Origin: Clonostachys chloroleuca
Lineage: Eukaryota > Ascomycota > Sordariomycetes > Hypocreales > Bionectriaceae
Direction: 5' to 3'
DNA length: 64,000 nucleotides
NCBI GenBank assembly: GCA_037952775.1
Contig: JBANAY010000003.1
Location: forward strand, 37,345,507 to 37,409,506
Positions 23,378-33,967 of this stretch are shown one piece after another; position 1 is the first letter of the stretch; each line of letters opens with the position of its first letter. The notes below the pieces were generated by a model, which was not told where the DNA came from, did no database searches, and saw nothing but the letters and a program-made list of their open reading frames with translations. The position numbers and the translations under genes are program-made.

Positions 23378-25863
23378 ATGGTTCAGCCGACCGTCATAAG
23401 GAGAGCCAACAATGAGGCAGCGAAGCGTCGTGCGCCGTACGCCCTGCGAGCGTGCGAAGCCTGCAGACGGCGCAAGGGCAAGTGTGATGGGCGCCAACCG
23501 TGCCGGTACTGTACCAACAGAGGCCAGAGCTGTAAATATAATACCAGTTCAACCTCTTCAGATGACTGGCAAGCTCCTGCAGGGGCCGATGCAGACCAGG
23601 TTGATGCTACACAAGACTCGAGAGGGGGAAGCACATCATCTGCGCGATGGTACGTAACAAGCATCAGCCTCTTGAAGTGCATGCATCTCACTTATTATAA
23701 ATCCCTACAGGAACCCAGAAACCATTGCGTCAATGCTGTGTTCTCTTCAAGAACAGCTCGACAGCCTAACTTCCCGCATTCAGACCCCCGGCCTGAATCC
23801 CTTACCTCCTCAGTCACCAAACGAAGCCGCTTCAGAGGACAATAACGACGAAAATTTCATGGCTACATTTACCAACGACATCGACTCTAGTTCGCAAGGT
23901 GGCGCAGACGTTGCCTCAAAGCCTCTGGGTAAAGCTGCGTCTCCTCACTTTGTTGGGCCAACCAGCCCAGACTACAGTCTGAATGTGGCCCAAATAAAGC
24001 TATCAGGCCCATCGCTACAGCATCAGCAACCCCGGCTTGCTTTTATCCACCAAGATACAGTCGATCAACAAGATCCCCCATCCGAAGAAGATGCTCTTCA
24101 TCCTACCGACGATGTCGATGTCTTTGACACATCATCAGCACATAGCGATAAAGACCATGCAAAGTTGCTACAATTCCGATCCGTGATCGGTTTACAAGAA
24201 ACTCTCCGGCTCTTGCATGTGTACCAGGAGGTTATCGGAGAGCTCCATCCAATCGTCGACATTGACGAACTTGCTTCGCAAGCTCCGTCTTGTTATGAAG
24301 AGTCAGACTCTGGAATATATGATCTCTTCAATCGGGGACCATGTGAGGTTTCCGAAGAGCAGCTGTTGATCCTCAATTTAATTTTAGCAATTGCTCTCCG
24401 TGCCGACTCAAACACCGCAAGCCACCACACAGGAATACTCCTTCGGCAAAGTTTCCAGGATATAGTGAACGCTAAACTTGCCACACCAGCTTACAGTTTG
24501 AAACATGTAATAATCATCCTCCTCAAGGTTCGTATTGTCATTTCTACGGATTCTCAATGACCTCCCTGCTGACAAAAATGGGGCGATAGGGCTGGTATGA
24601 CTACTTCAATGATAGCCCGCAATCTGCTTGGCGATTGTGCGGGATTGCAGGACGAATGGTAATGGAGCTTGGTTTCCATAACGGCGAGGTATTCAAGCAT
24701 CTCCTGGACTCAGAGTCTCAACGGTCGGAGGCATATACATTGATAAGCACAATTGTGGTTCTTGATCGTCAGTGGAGTGCCTCAACAGGTCTTCCCACGC
24801 ATTTCCACGAATCAAGGTTTAACCCGGTTCCCGCAAGATATGTAAGTACAGTACATTTGTCGTTTTACCTGATTGTGAAGCTGACAATCTATAGACCATA
24901 AATCCATACCTAAAAGCGATGCTCTCCTTTATTCTAATTAGCGACAAGTTTAGCGAGCCTATTTCAAAGGTAGCCAAGGGGGAAAGATACAACGACCACG
25001 ACGCGTTCGAGTTAATGAACTTTCAGATCGAACAATGGAGGAAGAACGCGGTTGGTGAAAACTCTTTAACCCAGGTTGAGACTTGGTCAACGGATCCTTC
25101 AAGTAGGCCACCTACGTGGACAATCCTTTTAAATCTCCGAGCGGAATCTGTGCGGAGCCTGCTGATGAGACCATTCTTCTTCTCGGATGCCGACCCTGAG
25201 GCAACTAGACAGCATATCCGACCTGCAACAGACTTGGTATACACCGTTGTTCATGTTCTCTATACTATTGACAACACGACCAATATATACCGCCAACAAC
25301 ACCCGTGCTGTCAGCATCTTCTGGCGTCTGTTTCCGCACTCGCATTTCTTCTAATAGCGTACATTGAGCAGAACCAATCAACATTGATGCCAACTCTAGC
25401 TCCAGACCTAGTCAGCTCTCTTAGCCACAGCTTTGAAATGGCGGTGGCCTTGACGACAAGCTATGTAGGTATCTCAAAGGCAGCACGGAGATTGGACAAG
25501 CGGTTGTCTGTAATGCGGAAGATCCTCACCACACTCGGAATTCTTGACGGTATGCGCACTGTAGAAAAAACTATACCAGGAAGAGCCAAAGAGAAAGCCG
25601 CCCATTTGACCAATCCCGTTGCAAGGACTACTCCTAGGAAAACAAGACTAGCCCAGGCAGCGACGCAAGGAACCCAGTTGAATCTTGAATTCAACACAGC
25701 GCCATTTTTCCAAAATCGGATAGCCGACACCGGAGGATATGTTAATGATATATTGCCGATAATGAGTGATGCTGAGTTCTCATCAGGGTGGATAGACGCA
25801 CTTCGACTTCAATGTCAAAACGGGGATCTAAGCCATATGTTTTCCGAGGGAAATGCATTTTAA
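23378..25863 (+). CDS. Zn2Cys6 fungal transcription factor
   Basis: Four exons (23378-23649, 23711-24527, 24590-24841, 24895-25863) give 769 residues with in-frame junctions. The zinc cluster near residues 27-50 reads ACEACRRRKGKC, then CRYCTNRGQSC, flanked by basic residues. A coiled stretch follows (SMLCSLQEQLDSL), then an acidic and Gln-rich linker, and the Fungal_trans domain beginning around LHVYQEVIGELHPIVD, with LNLILAIALRA and GIAGRMVMELGFH. The start ATG gives MVQPTVIRRANNEA; the frame is open further upstream without good context. It is nuclear and its targets are unknown. It stands between the FMO and the SDR/UbiD section. Confidence 0.92.
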
Positions 25864-26138
25864 GAAGCTGGGAACGTACGAGAAACAAGGATGAGATTGG
25901 TGTATATATATATGATTTCAGTTGTGAACTGGTCGAGCCTAGATGAATCCTCTTTCAATGGACTTGTAATTAGGACGAGATAATTTCTGTCCTTATCAAA
26001 TCGGTCTACAAAATAGTTTCTCAAAAAGTTGCACGAGCTCTATCAAAAATATATAATTGTTCTACTACTACAAAGAAGGTTCACAGCTCCCGAGAATCCC
26101 ATTTCAACGTATTCAACCTTTATGCACGCCAAACTTAC

Positions 26139-26697
26139 TAAGGATATTTGCTCCATACTAATTGCCCAGTCTTGACTACTGAGCCTGGTGGGTAGATGAA
26201 ATCATCAGTGTCCCTTAGCCTTGTGTAAAATGCCGAAACTAGAGGAAAGATGACAGCACCTGCGCGCCACAGAAACAACATGTCCTCGAGGTCAATATCA
26301 TTCAGAAGAATCTCTGAAACAGTGAGAAGGAGCCTGTGACTTCCCTTGAGGGTGACATCTAAAGCGTTGGATATGGGATCATTTTAGGATCCGGCTCTTA
26401 TCGCAGCCAGAGCCTTTATACTGCATAGAACGATGGCCATTCCATCATGCTTCAAGGATCCTGACGCAATGCTGGCAGAGAGATCCTTGGCAGTGTAGCA
26501 TACGCTAGCTACGTCTCGAATCTCGCCCTCGCTAAGCGGAGTTTCGTGTTTGAGCATGGATAGAGCCCATTTGCTGATAATGAGATGAGACTCAATACCG
26601 AATCGTTGTAGGATTTATTGAATGCGGATAGCGACCACACCTCGCGTTGCGGCAGTGATTCCCACCACCAGCCCCCGGCGCCGAGGGATTGATAGGC
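26139..26697 (-). pseudogene. unidentified gene remnant in one frame with two stops
   Basis: One minus-strand frame runs about 185 codons from about 26697 to 26139 and reads like a helical protein (VAIRIQ, TAA, ILQRFGIESHLIISKWALSM; KDLSASIASGSLKHDG; then a second TAA; TVSEILLNDIDLEDMLFLWR). The first stop is a plausible CAA-to-TAA change. The pattern could be the end of a fungal regulator or another helical protein; I do not recognise it. Both ends fade into non-coding sequence. Confidence 0.45.
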
Positions 26698-26984
26698 CTA
26701 GTTTGGTGGCGCCATGTTGTGTATCCTATACGACCTGTGTTATATATAATTCGAGAGGTGTGGATCTTTGCGTACGAGTTGATAAATCGCAAACAAGGCG
26801 CGCTCTTCCAAGACAGGCGCGATACGTTATGTGCGGATTCGTGAAGACTCTACCCACCCTACCAGCAGGGCATAGCCGCCCCAGGTATGCTAACATTTAA
26901 CCGCCAAACTTATCCGACGTGCGTGTTTCTAGCGCCAAACAGCCGCATTGCAAGGATCATTGCCGGATATCACTCTGCTTTTGG

Positions 26985-27019
26985 TTCCGGTTATTGTTCC
27001 GATCGTGCCGGCAGTTCCG
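26985..27019 (+). promoter_or_regulatory. three TTCCG motifs upstream of the SDR gene
   Basis: TTCCG occurs at 26985, 26997 and 27015 in the same orientation, about 180-210 bp upstream of the SDR start. The same pentamer or its complement clusters upstream of the FMO, UbiD, permease and BBE-like genes. Confidence 0.35.
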
Positions 27020-27195
27020 AAAGATCCACATATTGTCGATAAGATGTAATGGTTCAACGCATTCACCGAGAAGAGAAACCCCAATCAAGGCCAGCTTCAT
27101 TAAAAGCCAACTATCCACCGTATGAACACTTTTCATGTGTTGCGCATCATTTCACACCCATTCTTGGTCAGGCAGACATAACTTCAATATCAGAA

Positions 27196-28095
27196 ATGCC
27201 ATCCTCCGACCCGCTCGACGATGTTCGGCCGATGTTCGAGCTTCGAGGCCGGAATTATGTCATAACAGGCGGTGCCCAAGGTATCGGCTTCGCGTGTACC
27301 CGTGCAATCTGTGAGATGGGGGGCAATGTTGCCGTTTTGGATATCCAAGACAAGCCCGTTGACGAGTTCGAAACATTGAGCACTCGGTTCTCCACAAAAA
27401 CAATCTATATCCGAACTGACGTTACCTCCGAGGAGAGTATCAAGGTTGCGATTGGCAGAGTGGTACAAGAGCTAGGCTCGATTGACGGATGTGTTCCTGC
27501 TGCGGGGATTGCCATTGACAAGCCCTTCCTGGACCAGACTTGGGAAGAGTTTAATCGTATCCAAGAAATCAACGTGAGCACCGCTGACCAGGTCACTGGC
27601 TATTCCCACGACTGAACGAATTCTCACACATTCTAGGTCCGTGGTACCTTCTTTGTTACCCAACTCGCTGCTCGACAGATGATCAAGCAGGGCACCGGGG
27701 GAAGTATGGTATTGCTAGCTTCACAATCCGCCCATATCGGTCTACCGGGATACCGAATGGCTGCATATAATGCCTCCAAAGGGGCGGTCTTCATGCTTTC
27801 AAAGGCGCTAGCTGTAGAACTTGCACCTCAGAAGATTCGTGTTAATACGATTTCTCCAGGCTTCGTGGATTCAGAGATGACGAGATCCGTTCGCGACCTG
27901 AAGAGCAAGCGTGAAGGCGAGCAAATGTGGCTCGCGCCTCCCAACCAACGGTTGAGCACGCAGAATGACCTGACTGGTGCTGTTATCTACTTACTTAGCG
28001 ATGCCGCTCGCCATACTACGGCAGCGGACATACCGATTACTGGCGGTCTCCACGCCGGAACCATTGATGGCTTGATTAGCTATGAGTCTAAGTAG
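27196..28095 (+). CDS. short-chain dehydrogenase/reductase (SDR)
   Basis: Two exons (27196-27573 and 27637-28095; 63-bp intron) give 278 residues, normal for classical SDRs. The cofactor motif TGGAQGIGF is near residue 25, an acidic residue ends the second strand (VLDIQD, suggesting NAD preference), PAAG replaces the usual NNAG, and the catalytic Ser and YNASK (Tyr-x-x-x-Lys) are in place, followed by ISPGFVDSEMT. It matches sorbose/mannitol-type and 2,3-butanediol-like fungal SDRs, acting on an alcohol or ketone in the cytosol. The frame extends upstream to 27049, but similarity begins near MPSSDPLDD. Its neighbours, a cupin and a UbiD decarboxylase, suggest an aromatic alcohol or aldehyde substrate, by inference. 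Confidence 0.9.
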
Positions 28096-28316
28096 TCTAG
28101 TAATCGGTATGCGATAGAAATGTGATATTCAATGGTATACAACTATCAATTTTGAAATTAAGTATACCCAATGTCCGCGGCGTTGTAAAGATATAGCTCT
28201 GGTGATATCTTTCGCTCCCTAACCTTCGCATAAAATCTAGTTCAAGCGTTGCCAAAGCAAATTTTAATGGAGATGGAACTGATATTCCTGCATATGTTAT
28301 CTTGGCTGAACCTATT

Positions 28317-28748
28317 TTAGGAAAAAGTACCAAGATCACATTCTAGATCGCTGCACACAATAGATTGCCAATGAACTGGAATCACTTTCGCATTGAAACG
28401 TGGCTGTGGTGCCTTTGTTGAAATGTCTCCCGCATGAACAGTCACTTTGGTGCCAACCTCATCGCTGATTGTGCATTCTCCTTCAATAAAACACTTCACC
28501 TCGTCAAACTCGTACACGATAAACTGCTTCTTGTCCTTCTCAAGTCGGAAATATCCTACGGTAAGTGGCACCTTAGATCTAGAGGACAACGAGTCTTGAG
28601 AATGTTAGCTCGGGTATCTTCAATGATGCAAAAGACAGTTTTTCAAAGTCTTATATTTACCTTTCATGAATGCCCTGACATTGGGTGCCACCTGAGGGAG
28701 CTCTGCTGACTGATTGGCGAATCCGCCTTGCTTGTACTCGATGGGCAT
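28317..28748 (-). pseudogene. small cupin (EutQ-like), C-terminus frameshifted
   Basis: Exon 1 (28748-28661) encodes MPIEYKQGGFANQSAELPQ and joins exon 2 (from 28594) across a 66-bp intron with a CTAAC branch site, in frame. Exon 2 has the cupin strands PLTVGYFRLEK, DEVKCFIEGECTISD and VTVHAGD. After the GD the reading frame gives a tail without similarity (to 28317), whereas the next frame gives the expected cupin end (FNKGTTATFQCE, LAIYCVQRSRM, stop at 28336). A one-base loss near 28400 would explain this, so the gene is either recently inactivated or makes an altered tail. Intact relatives are about 110-130 residues with no firmly known function. Confidence 0.65.
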
Positions 28749-28849
28749 GTTTCTCAGCTGACTGATAAAAAAACTACGACGAGGCTGACCTCTCTGTCTC
28801 CTCTCTATGGACCATTTTGAAGTATGTTATAGTTGACTATTTACGAGCT

Positions 28850-29037
28850 AAGGCTTCACAGACGCGTTTAATGAACAGCTCAATGGTATTCCTCCCAGCA
28901 CGGAAATTCCGTCCCGATTCCTAGACCCAGACAAGCGGGTTTCAACTGCATTTCCGCACCACAACACAGATCTTAAGATCATGAGCGCTACTTGCCAGTT
29001 TTTCCTTCGGCACTTCACCAGGCTTAGGGGTGAATAA
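28850..29037 (+). other. protein-like open stretch, unassigned
   Basis: One plus-strand frame is open for about 60 codons (FTDAFNEQLNGIPPSTEIPS, then LKIMSATCQFFLRHF) and ends at a TAA at about 29035-29037. No start codon or convincing upstream exon was found and I do not recognise the family. It may be a gene remnant or chance. Confidence 0.2.
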
Positions 29038-29109
29038 AACCTCAAGGAGTATTGCACTAGCACTATGAATGAAACATGATGTTAAGTATCGCCCAACCGA
29101 GAGGCCAAG

Positions 29110-30792
29110 CTACAAGGATTCAAACCCCATGGCAGACCAGTTGGCTCTCACCTTATCCTTTATTTCCTTGGGGTAGCTTTTCTCAAAGTCGACGCCGCTG
29201 AAAACCCGCTTTCCTTTGTATTCCATTGGGAACAAACAGTCAGAGATAGCCTTGCCCCCTCTCCTTGCGTCCCCGCTGCCATGCGACATGTACGGAGTAA
29301 GTGGGAAGCCAGGCACATCTTCAAATACATATTCATCCTGGCCTGGGCGGCAGCGCGTAACCAAAGCCCAAATAATATCATCAAACTTACGGATGTCCAC
29401 ATCATGTCCAAATAACAAAATTCGATTGATAAGCATGCAGCTTTTGTTGTTGAAAGCAATCTGCCCAAGTTTGCTACAGAAGTCTTGAGAATTCGTTTTC
29501 TCTTTGGCAAGCCTATCGGTGTCTATCTTAAGAGCGCACCAGGTAGCATGCGTTTCGAGAGGTGCAAAAGCATCTATCACTGGAAGATTTTGTTCCTTGC
29601 AGAGTTCCAGAAATTCTTCCGATGCAAGCGATGCTGTCGTGTGCTGTTTTAATATAAAATGATTAGCTGTGAATAATGGAAGAAGCCTTCGGTAAATATC
29701 TCTTACAGACTCGTCAGAGATTCTTCCAGGAACAGAAACAGGCAATATCGCGTCATCTCGATAGGTAATTGCATTGACAGTGAAAAGGGGCTGTAGATGT
29801 TTGTCGTCGTCAAAGTGAAGTCCTAAATAATCTTCAAATGGGCCTTCGTAGGCTTTGTCCTCGAGAGAAAATGTTCCTTCGAACACGATTTCGCTGTTTG
29901 CAGGCACTAAGAGGTCACTCAACTCACACTTGACCAACTCAAGAGGCTCGCCCACGAGCGCGCCAACGTATTCACCTTCGGATACGCCCTCTGGAATAGG
30001 GCATGCGGCCGCTAGACTAACTGCTGGCGGAACACCCATTGCCAAGGCCCACGGAATCTCCGTTGCTCCCTCCTTGAGCCACTTGTCCCTGATGATGGAG
30101 TTATGCTGGCCATTTGCAACCAAGCATACTAGACGTCTGCTGTCATGGATCATTCCGCGGAAGATGGACCAATTTGTCCATGATGCGTCAGGAGCTTGAA
30201 GAATATGGACTCCATATGTCTGTAGATATTTCCCTCCGTCTGCCTGGTGCAGCATTGGTGCTGGAAGCTTGTTTAAATCGATCTCATCACCAAAGATCTT
30301 GGTTTGTTTGCATGGCCCTGTCGATAGAATGTGAGGCTCTACCTTGGGCTTGACCTTGCCAACCTGGCTTCTCTCAAGAATATCCTTCCAACTTGAATCG
30401 GCAGGCAAACCAAGGGATCGAGCTATCCTCCCGTACTTCTCTGGTCCGTGACTCCTCAGACTCGCGGCATTTCCAAACATCCTCCACAGACCGTTTTTGG
30501 CTCCCTTGACATTATGGAAGAGAGGTGCTTTTCCATTGACTTCGCTCACACGTCGAACGATTGCGCCGACTTCAAGGTGCGGATCCACTTCTTGTTTAAT
30601 ATCCGCAAGGTCTCCGTCTTCGCGTAGCACATCAATGAAGGTGCGAAAGTCGAGCTGCGCGGCGACATGGCGTGGATGGGATGCAACAGAACTTTTGGAT
30701 CGAAACGAGCTTGATCTAAGGGCCAGCCGGTGTGGAAGTCTCTTAGTAGCTGGTCTTAGTATCGGACGATATTTGAACATAGACATCCTCAT
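29110..30792 (-). CDS. UbiD-family decarboxylase, FDC1-type
   Basis: A single exon of 560 residues. The first about 40 residues are rich in Arg, Ser and Leu with no acidic residues, as in a mitochondrial presequence, which fits yeast and Aspergillus ferulic/cinnamic acid decarboxylases. Family features include LDFRTFIDVLREDGDL, RRVSEVNGKAPLFHNV, LPAPMLHQADGGKYLQTYG, the prenyl-FMN/metal segment WTNWSIFRG with its Asn and Arg, a His in NGQHNSIIRDKW, and the catalytic Glu region SEIVFEGTFSL with EGPFEDY. It would reversibly decarboxylate an aromatic or acrylic acid using prenylated FMN. The UbiX/PAD1 partner that makes the cofactor is not in this window, so it must come from elsewhere. Two TTCCG motifs lie 165-190 bp upstream. 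Confidence 0.92.
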   Translation of the reverse strand: MRMSMFKYRPILRPATKRLPHRLALRSSSFRSKSSVASHPRHVAAQLDFRTFIDVLREDGDLADIKQEVDPHLEVGAIVRRVSEVNGKAPLFHNVKGAKNGLWRMFGNAASLRSHGPEKYGRIARSLGLPADSSWKDILERSQVGKVKPKVEPHILSTGPCKQTKIFGDEIDLNKLPAPMLHQADGGKYLQTYGVHILQAPDASWTNWSIFRGMIHDSRRLVCLVANGQHNSIIRDKWLKEGATEIPWALAMGVPPAVSLAAACPIPEGVSEGEYVGALVGEPLELVKCELSDLLVPANSEIVFEGTFSLEDKAYEGPFEDYLGLHFDDDKHLQPLFTVNAITYRDDAILPVSVPGRISDESVRDIYRRLLPLFTANHFILKQHTTASLASEEFLELCKEQNLPVIDAFAPLETHATWCALKIDTDRLAKEKTNSQDFCSKLGQIAFNNKSCMLINRILLFGHDVDIRKFDDIIWALVTRCRPGQDEYVFEDVPGFPLTPYMSHGSGDARRGGKAISDCLFPMEYKGKRVFSGVDFEKSYPKEIKDKVRANWSAMGFESL

Positions 30793-31110
30793 TATTTGTG
30801 CTTGGTTCGTTTGCCACCTTGCATACTACCCAGGCTAAAGCGGTATGGCATCAGGTGAGTGCATTGTTATAATCGGATAGTACGATCGCTAGCAACGACA
30901 TCCTCTATTATTAGCGTCAGTTCCCGGTTTACCACAGAGTGGATCTCCACGGATGTTCCGATGAGATAGGAAGTATTCCGTGGCACTGCTTCACTAGACT
31001 CGCTATTCTCCGGCTGAGGCATTGATTATTTTTCTATAGCCCAAGATTAAACTCTCAAGTCAAGCTGGGCCAGTGCATGAGCAAATGTGTAGTTGAGTAA
31101 CCTCAGCAAG

Positions 31111-31560
31111 ATGGCGTCTCACGAGCGTGCTTGTTGTTGCACCACTGGTAAGCTCCATGAGTAACTAACAGCTCTCCTCCTTGGCTTGGTATTTTTCACT
31201 TCTGAACCTTTCAAATAATAAGGAAACTCCTCATGGAGCGTACATCTTGGTTGAAGAGAAAGTCAAAGCATATTGGCTCACCCTCTACCTCCAGCACTTA
31301 GACTCGTGATTTTATTTGTCCCATGCATTCTGAATCTGGCAGAACAGTAAGCTCTTGGTAGATTCCTTTGTTTCGAGTGGATTTATTTGCCTGATACTCT
31401 ATTTTTTTCAACGGTGATCAGCTGCCAGTAAACGTGCCAGGCGATTTCCACATCATAAAAAGGCTCGGCGAGGGATCAAATGGACGTGACCCGCATAGCC
31501 CCAAGGCTATAGACCCTTTCGGCCATACTGGCATAAAAAATTTGCAGAATAAACTTTCCA
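31111..31560 (+). pseudogene. dienelactone hydrolase-like gene remnant
   Basis: Starting at an ATG (MASHERACCCTTG), the plus strand shows the pattern of fungal dienelactone hydrolases in shifting frames: TPHGAYILVEEKVKAYW after an intron-like gap, then IWQNSKLLVDSFVSSGF, then NGDQLPVNVPGDFHIIKRLG, NGRDPHSPKAIDPF and TGIKNLQNKL. Stops and frame changes separate these pieces, and the catalytic Cys/Asp/His region beyond 31560 is not recognisable. Intact enzymes open dienelactones in ortho-cleavage of chlorinated or hydroxylated aromatics. This copy is dead, but it supports an aromatic-degradation history for the locus. Confidence 0.65.
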
Positions 31561-31845
31561 ACTATATTACAGCGCCCGGATCTTGTTTGGAAGCAAGATG
31601 TATATTTCTTTCTCAAATAAGTTGATCTGGGAGCTAAGCTGATAACTCTGCGCAAGTATATCATTAGCTACTTCAAAAATGGTGTCCATTTCTCGTCCAC
31701 AGCTATAGCCCCTTGTTTTTATCGATATAGAAGCCCCAATCCACTGAAGAAACCCTCGTAGAGCTCCTAAATGTAGGAATTACATAGCGTTTGTCTTCAT
31801 CGCAATTATTTTGGTCATCTCCGAGGGTTTGTTATACTTCACACC

Positions 31846-31868
31846 TTCCGACCGGAACAATCACGGAA
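31846..31868. promoter_or_regulatory. TTCCG/CGGAA cluster upstream of the permease remnant
   Basis: TTCCG at 31846 and CGGAA at 31853 and 31864 lie within 23 bp, about 175-200 bp before the permease ATG, resembling the elements upstream of the FMO, SDR and BBE-like genes. Confidence 0.3.
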
Positions 31869-32042
31869 CGCCGAACCAAGCCTCATCCCAAGATAGTTAA
31901 GATCAGTAGAGAGAAGCCAGGATAATAAGACTTTGACAAACCGCTTATACAGCAAGGTCTAGAGTATTTGAGGAATAAGATAAGTAGATAGGCGTCACCC
32001 AATCGGTTTGCAAAAAGTACGCTATCGGGACACATCAGCATC

Positions 32043-33782
32043 ATGAGCTTAACAAATCAAAATACCACTGACGGGGCGTCCGTTACCCATAAACCAACAA
32101 ACCCAGACGCAGAAAGATTAGAACAGCTCGGAATCCAGGATGGACTTAGAAGAAATTATTCGCTGCCATCTTTGGTTGGGCTTTGTCTATGCCTGATGGG
32201 AACATGGGAAGCCAGCCCAGCTGTTCTCACACAAGCACTATTGAGCGGCGGAGCCCCTTTCCTCTTCTACAATTTGTAATTTGACTCTCCATACATACCC
32301 TGGAACATTTTTATTGACCATATGGTAATAGCATTCTCACCTTCCTTTGCACGCTTGCTATGGGGGCCTCATTAGCTGAGATTGCATCTATATATCCAAC
32401 AGCCGGCGGTATATTATTATATCACGAACAAATATCGCACCGAGCCTAACTCGGACCCAGGCCAGTATTATTGGGTCACGGCCCTAGCCCCTAGATCGGT
32501 AAATAAGTTCGCGGGCTGGATAACTGGCTGGATATCATTAGGCGGCCAGATTGTGCTTATAGTATCGCCCGTATTTATATTAGGTCTAATGGTACAGGGC
32601 CTTGTTAATCTTAACTATGATACCTATGTAGGTACCAGATGGCAGGGCATACTATTTTATTAGGCCTTTATTATCTACGCTGCAGTTATGAGTGAATAGG
32701 GCTATCGGTTCTTGCCCATGGCAAACTTGATATCAGGAATACTGTCACCAGATCCTATCATTCGCTCTATTCGGTATCTGATACAGATATAGGTGTTTTA
32801 CGCGTTGGTTGCTTCGTCATTATATTTATCGTTCTCGCTGCTATATCCAGGAAAAACTCGGCTGATTTCGTCTTCACGAAAGTTTCAAACCAAATTGGCT
32901 GGCCTAATGACGGAATCGCCTGGATGGTAGGTTTAATCAGCACCATCTATCCATTCCTTGGATACGACGCGGCATGTCACCTGGCTGAAGAAATCCCACA
33001 TGCGGCACGAAATGTTCCTGTCGCCGTTGTGGGGAGCATCACCATCAATGGCTTGATGGGACTAACTTTTGCCACGATGCTCTTGTTTTCCATTGGGTCA
33101 CTGGAAGACATTCTTGCTACATCAACTGGCTTTCCATTTATCCAATTACTTCTCGATGTTACCAAGTCCCCACGCCGGCGCAACCATTCTATCACTTTTC
33201 CCCATCATTATCGCCATGGCTGCGGCCGTTGCGGGCGTGACGCCTACCTCGCGAATACTCTGGGCCTTTGCTCGCGATCGTGCTGCACCATTCTCAGGGT
33301 TCCTGAGTGATGTTAACCAGAAGAAGCAGGTTCCGGTTAGGGCTATATGGATCATCGTAATCCTTCAGATTGTTCTCGGCCTCATCTATCTGGCTAGTTC
33401 AACGGCATTCAATGCTATTCTTTCAATGGCCATTGTCAGTATGTACATCTCCTATATTATTCCGATCGCAGCAATGCTTTTCGGAGGCCGTGGACGGGTG
33501 CGATCAGCCGACTACGGGCCCTTTAAGCTAGGGCGATCGCTTGGGGTTATCTTGAATATCGTCAGTGTCGGCTGGATCCTTGTTTCGATGGTATTCAGCA
33601 CCTTTCCCGGTGTTATGCCTACCACTGCAGATAACATGAACTACTCTATTTTCGTCATTATAGGATGGCTTGTATTTGGAATTCTCTTCTACTTGGTCTC
33701 GGGTCGTCGAAAGTTTGAGATGCCAATAGTTAGCGCAGGACTGATCATGGGGATCCCGTTGACCGTAGACCCAGCGGCTTAA
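32043..33782 (+). pseudogene. amino-acid/choline permease (APC family), inactivated
   Basis: The gene reads as a typical fungal GABA/choline-type permease: GLRRNYSLPSLVGLC, ILTFLCTLAMGASLAEIASI, GGQYYWVTALAP, WITGWISLGGQI, GYDAACHLAEEIP and PTSRILWAFARDRA, with hydrophobic helices between. Introns at 32276-32331 and 32409-32460 (CTAAC branch) and one ending at 32792 are recognisable. It is broken by TAG at 32661-32663 and 32697-32699, both where Trp is expected (TGG to TAG), by a probable damaged 5' splice site near 32730, and by an extra base in the C run at about 33168-33171 that shifts the frame before GATILSLFPIIIA. The protein would have been a plasma-membrane amino-acid or amine importer. 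Confidence 0.8.
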
Positions 33783-33932
33783 GCGCCAGTTAACAGTCTT
33801 GCAATACTTCCGTACGATATTATTTCTCGGCCTATCCATTGTGTTGAGTTGTCGGGTTCTGGCATCTTCCATTGCTGTTTAACTTTCTACTCAAACTCTC
33901 TTACGTACATATTTCTCGGCCTGAAGTTATGC

Positions 33933-33933
<1 letters not shown>

Positions 33934-33966
<33 letters not shown>
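33934..33966. repeat. 33-bp poly(A) run
   Basis: An uninterrupted run of 33 A residues about 150 bp beyond the permease remnant. The permease retains introns, so this is not its retroposed tail. A slippage-prone homopolymer or the tail of an unrelated old insertion are both possible. Confidence 0.9.

Positions 33967-33967
<1 letters not shown>

Noticed and set aside
28097..28339. 80-codon minus frame beyond the cupin gene
   Set aside because: No similarity and low-complexity AT-rich content; probably the 3' flank.
33934..33966. Poly(A) run as the tail of a processed pseudogene
   Set aside because: The upstream permease remnant still contains introns, so it was not retroposed; no target-site duplication was found.
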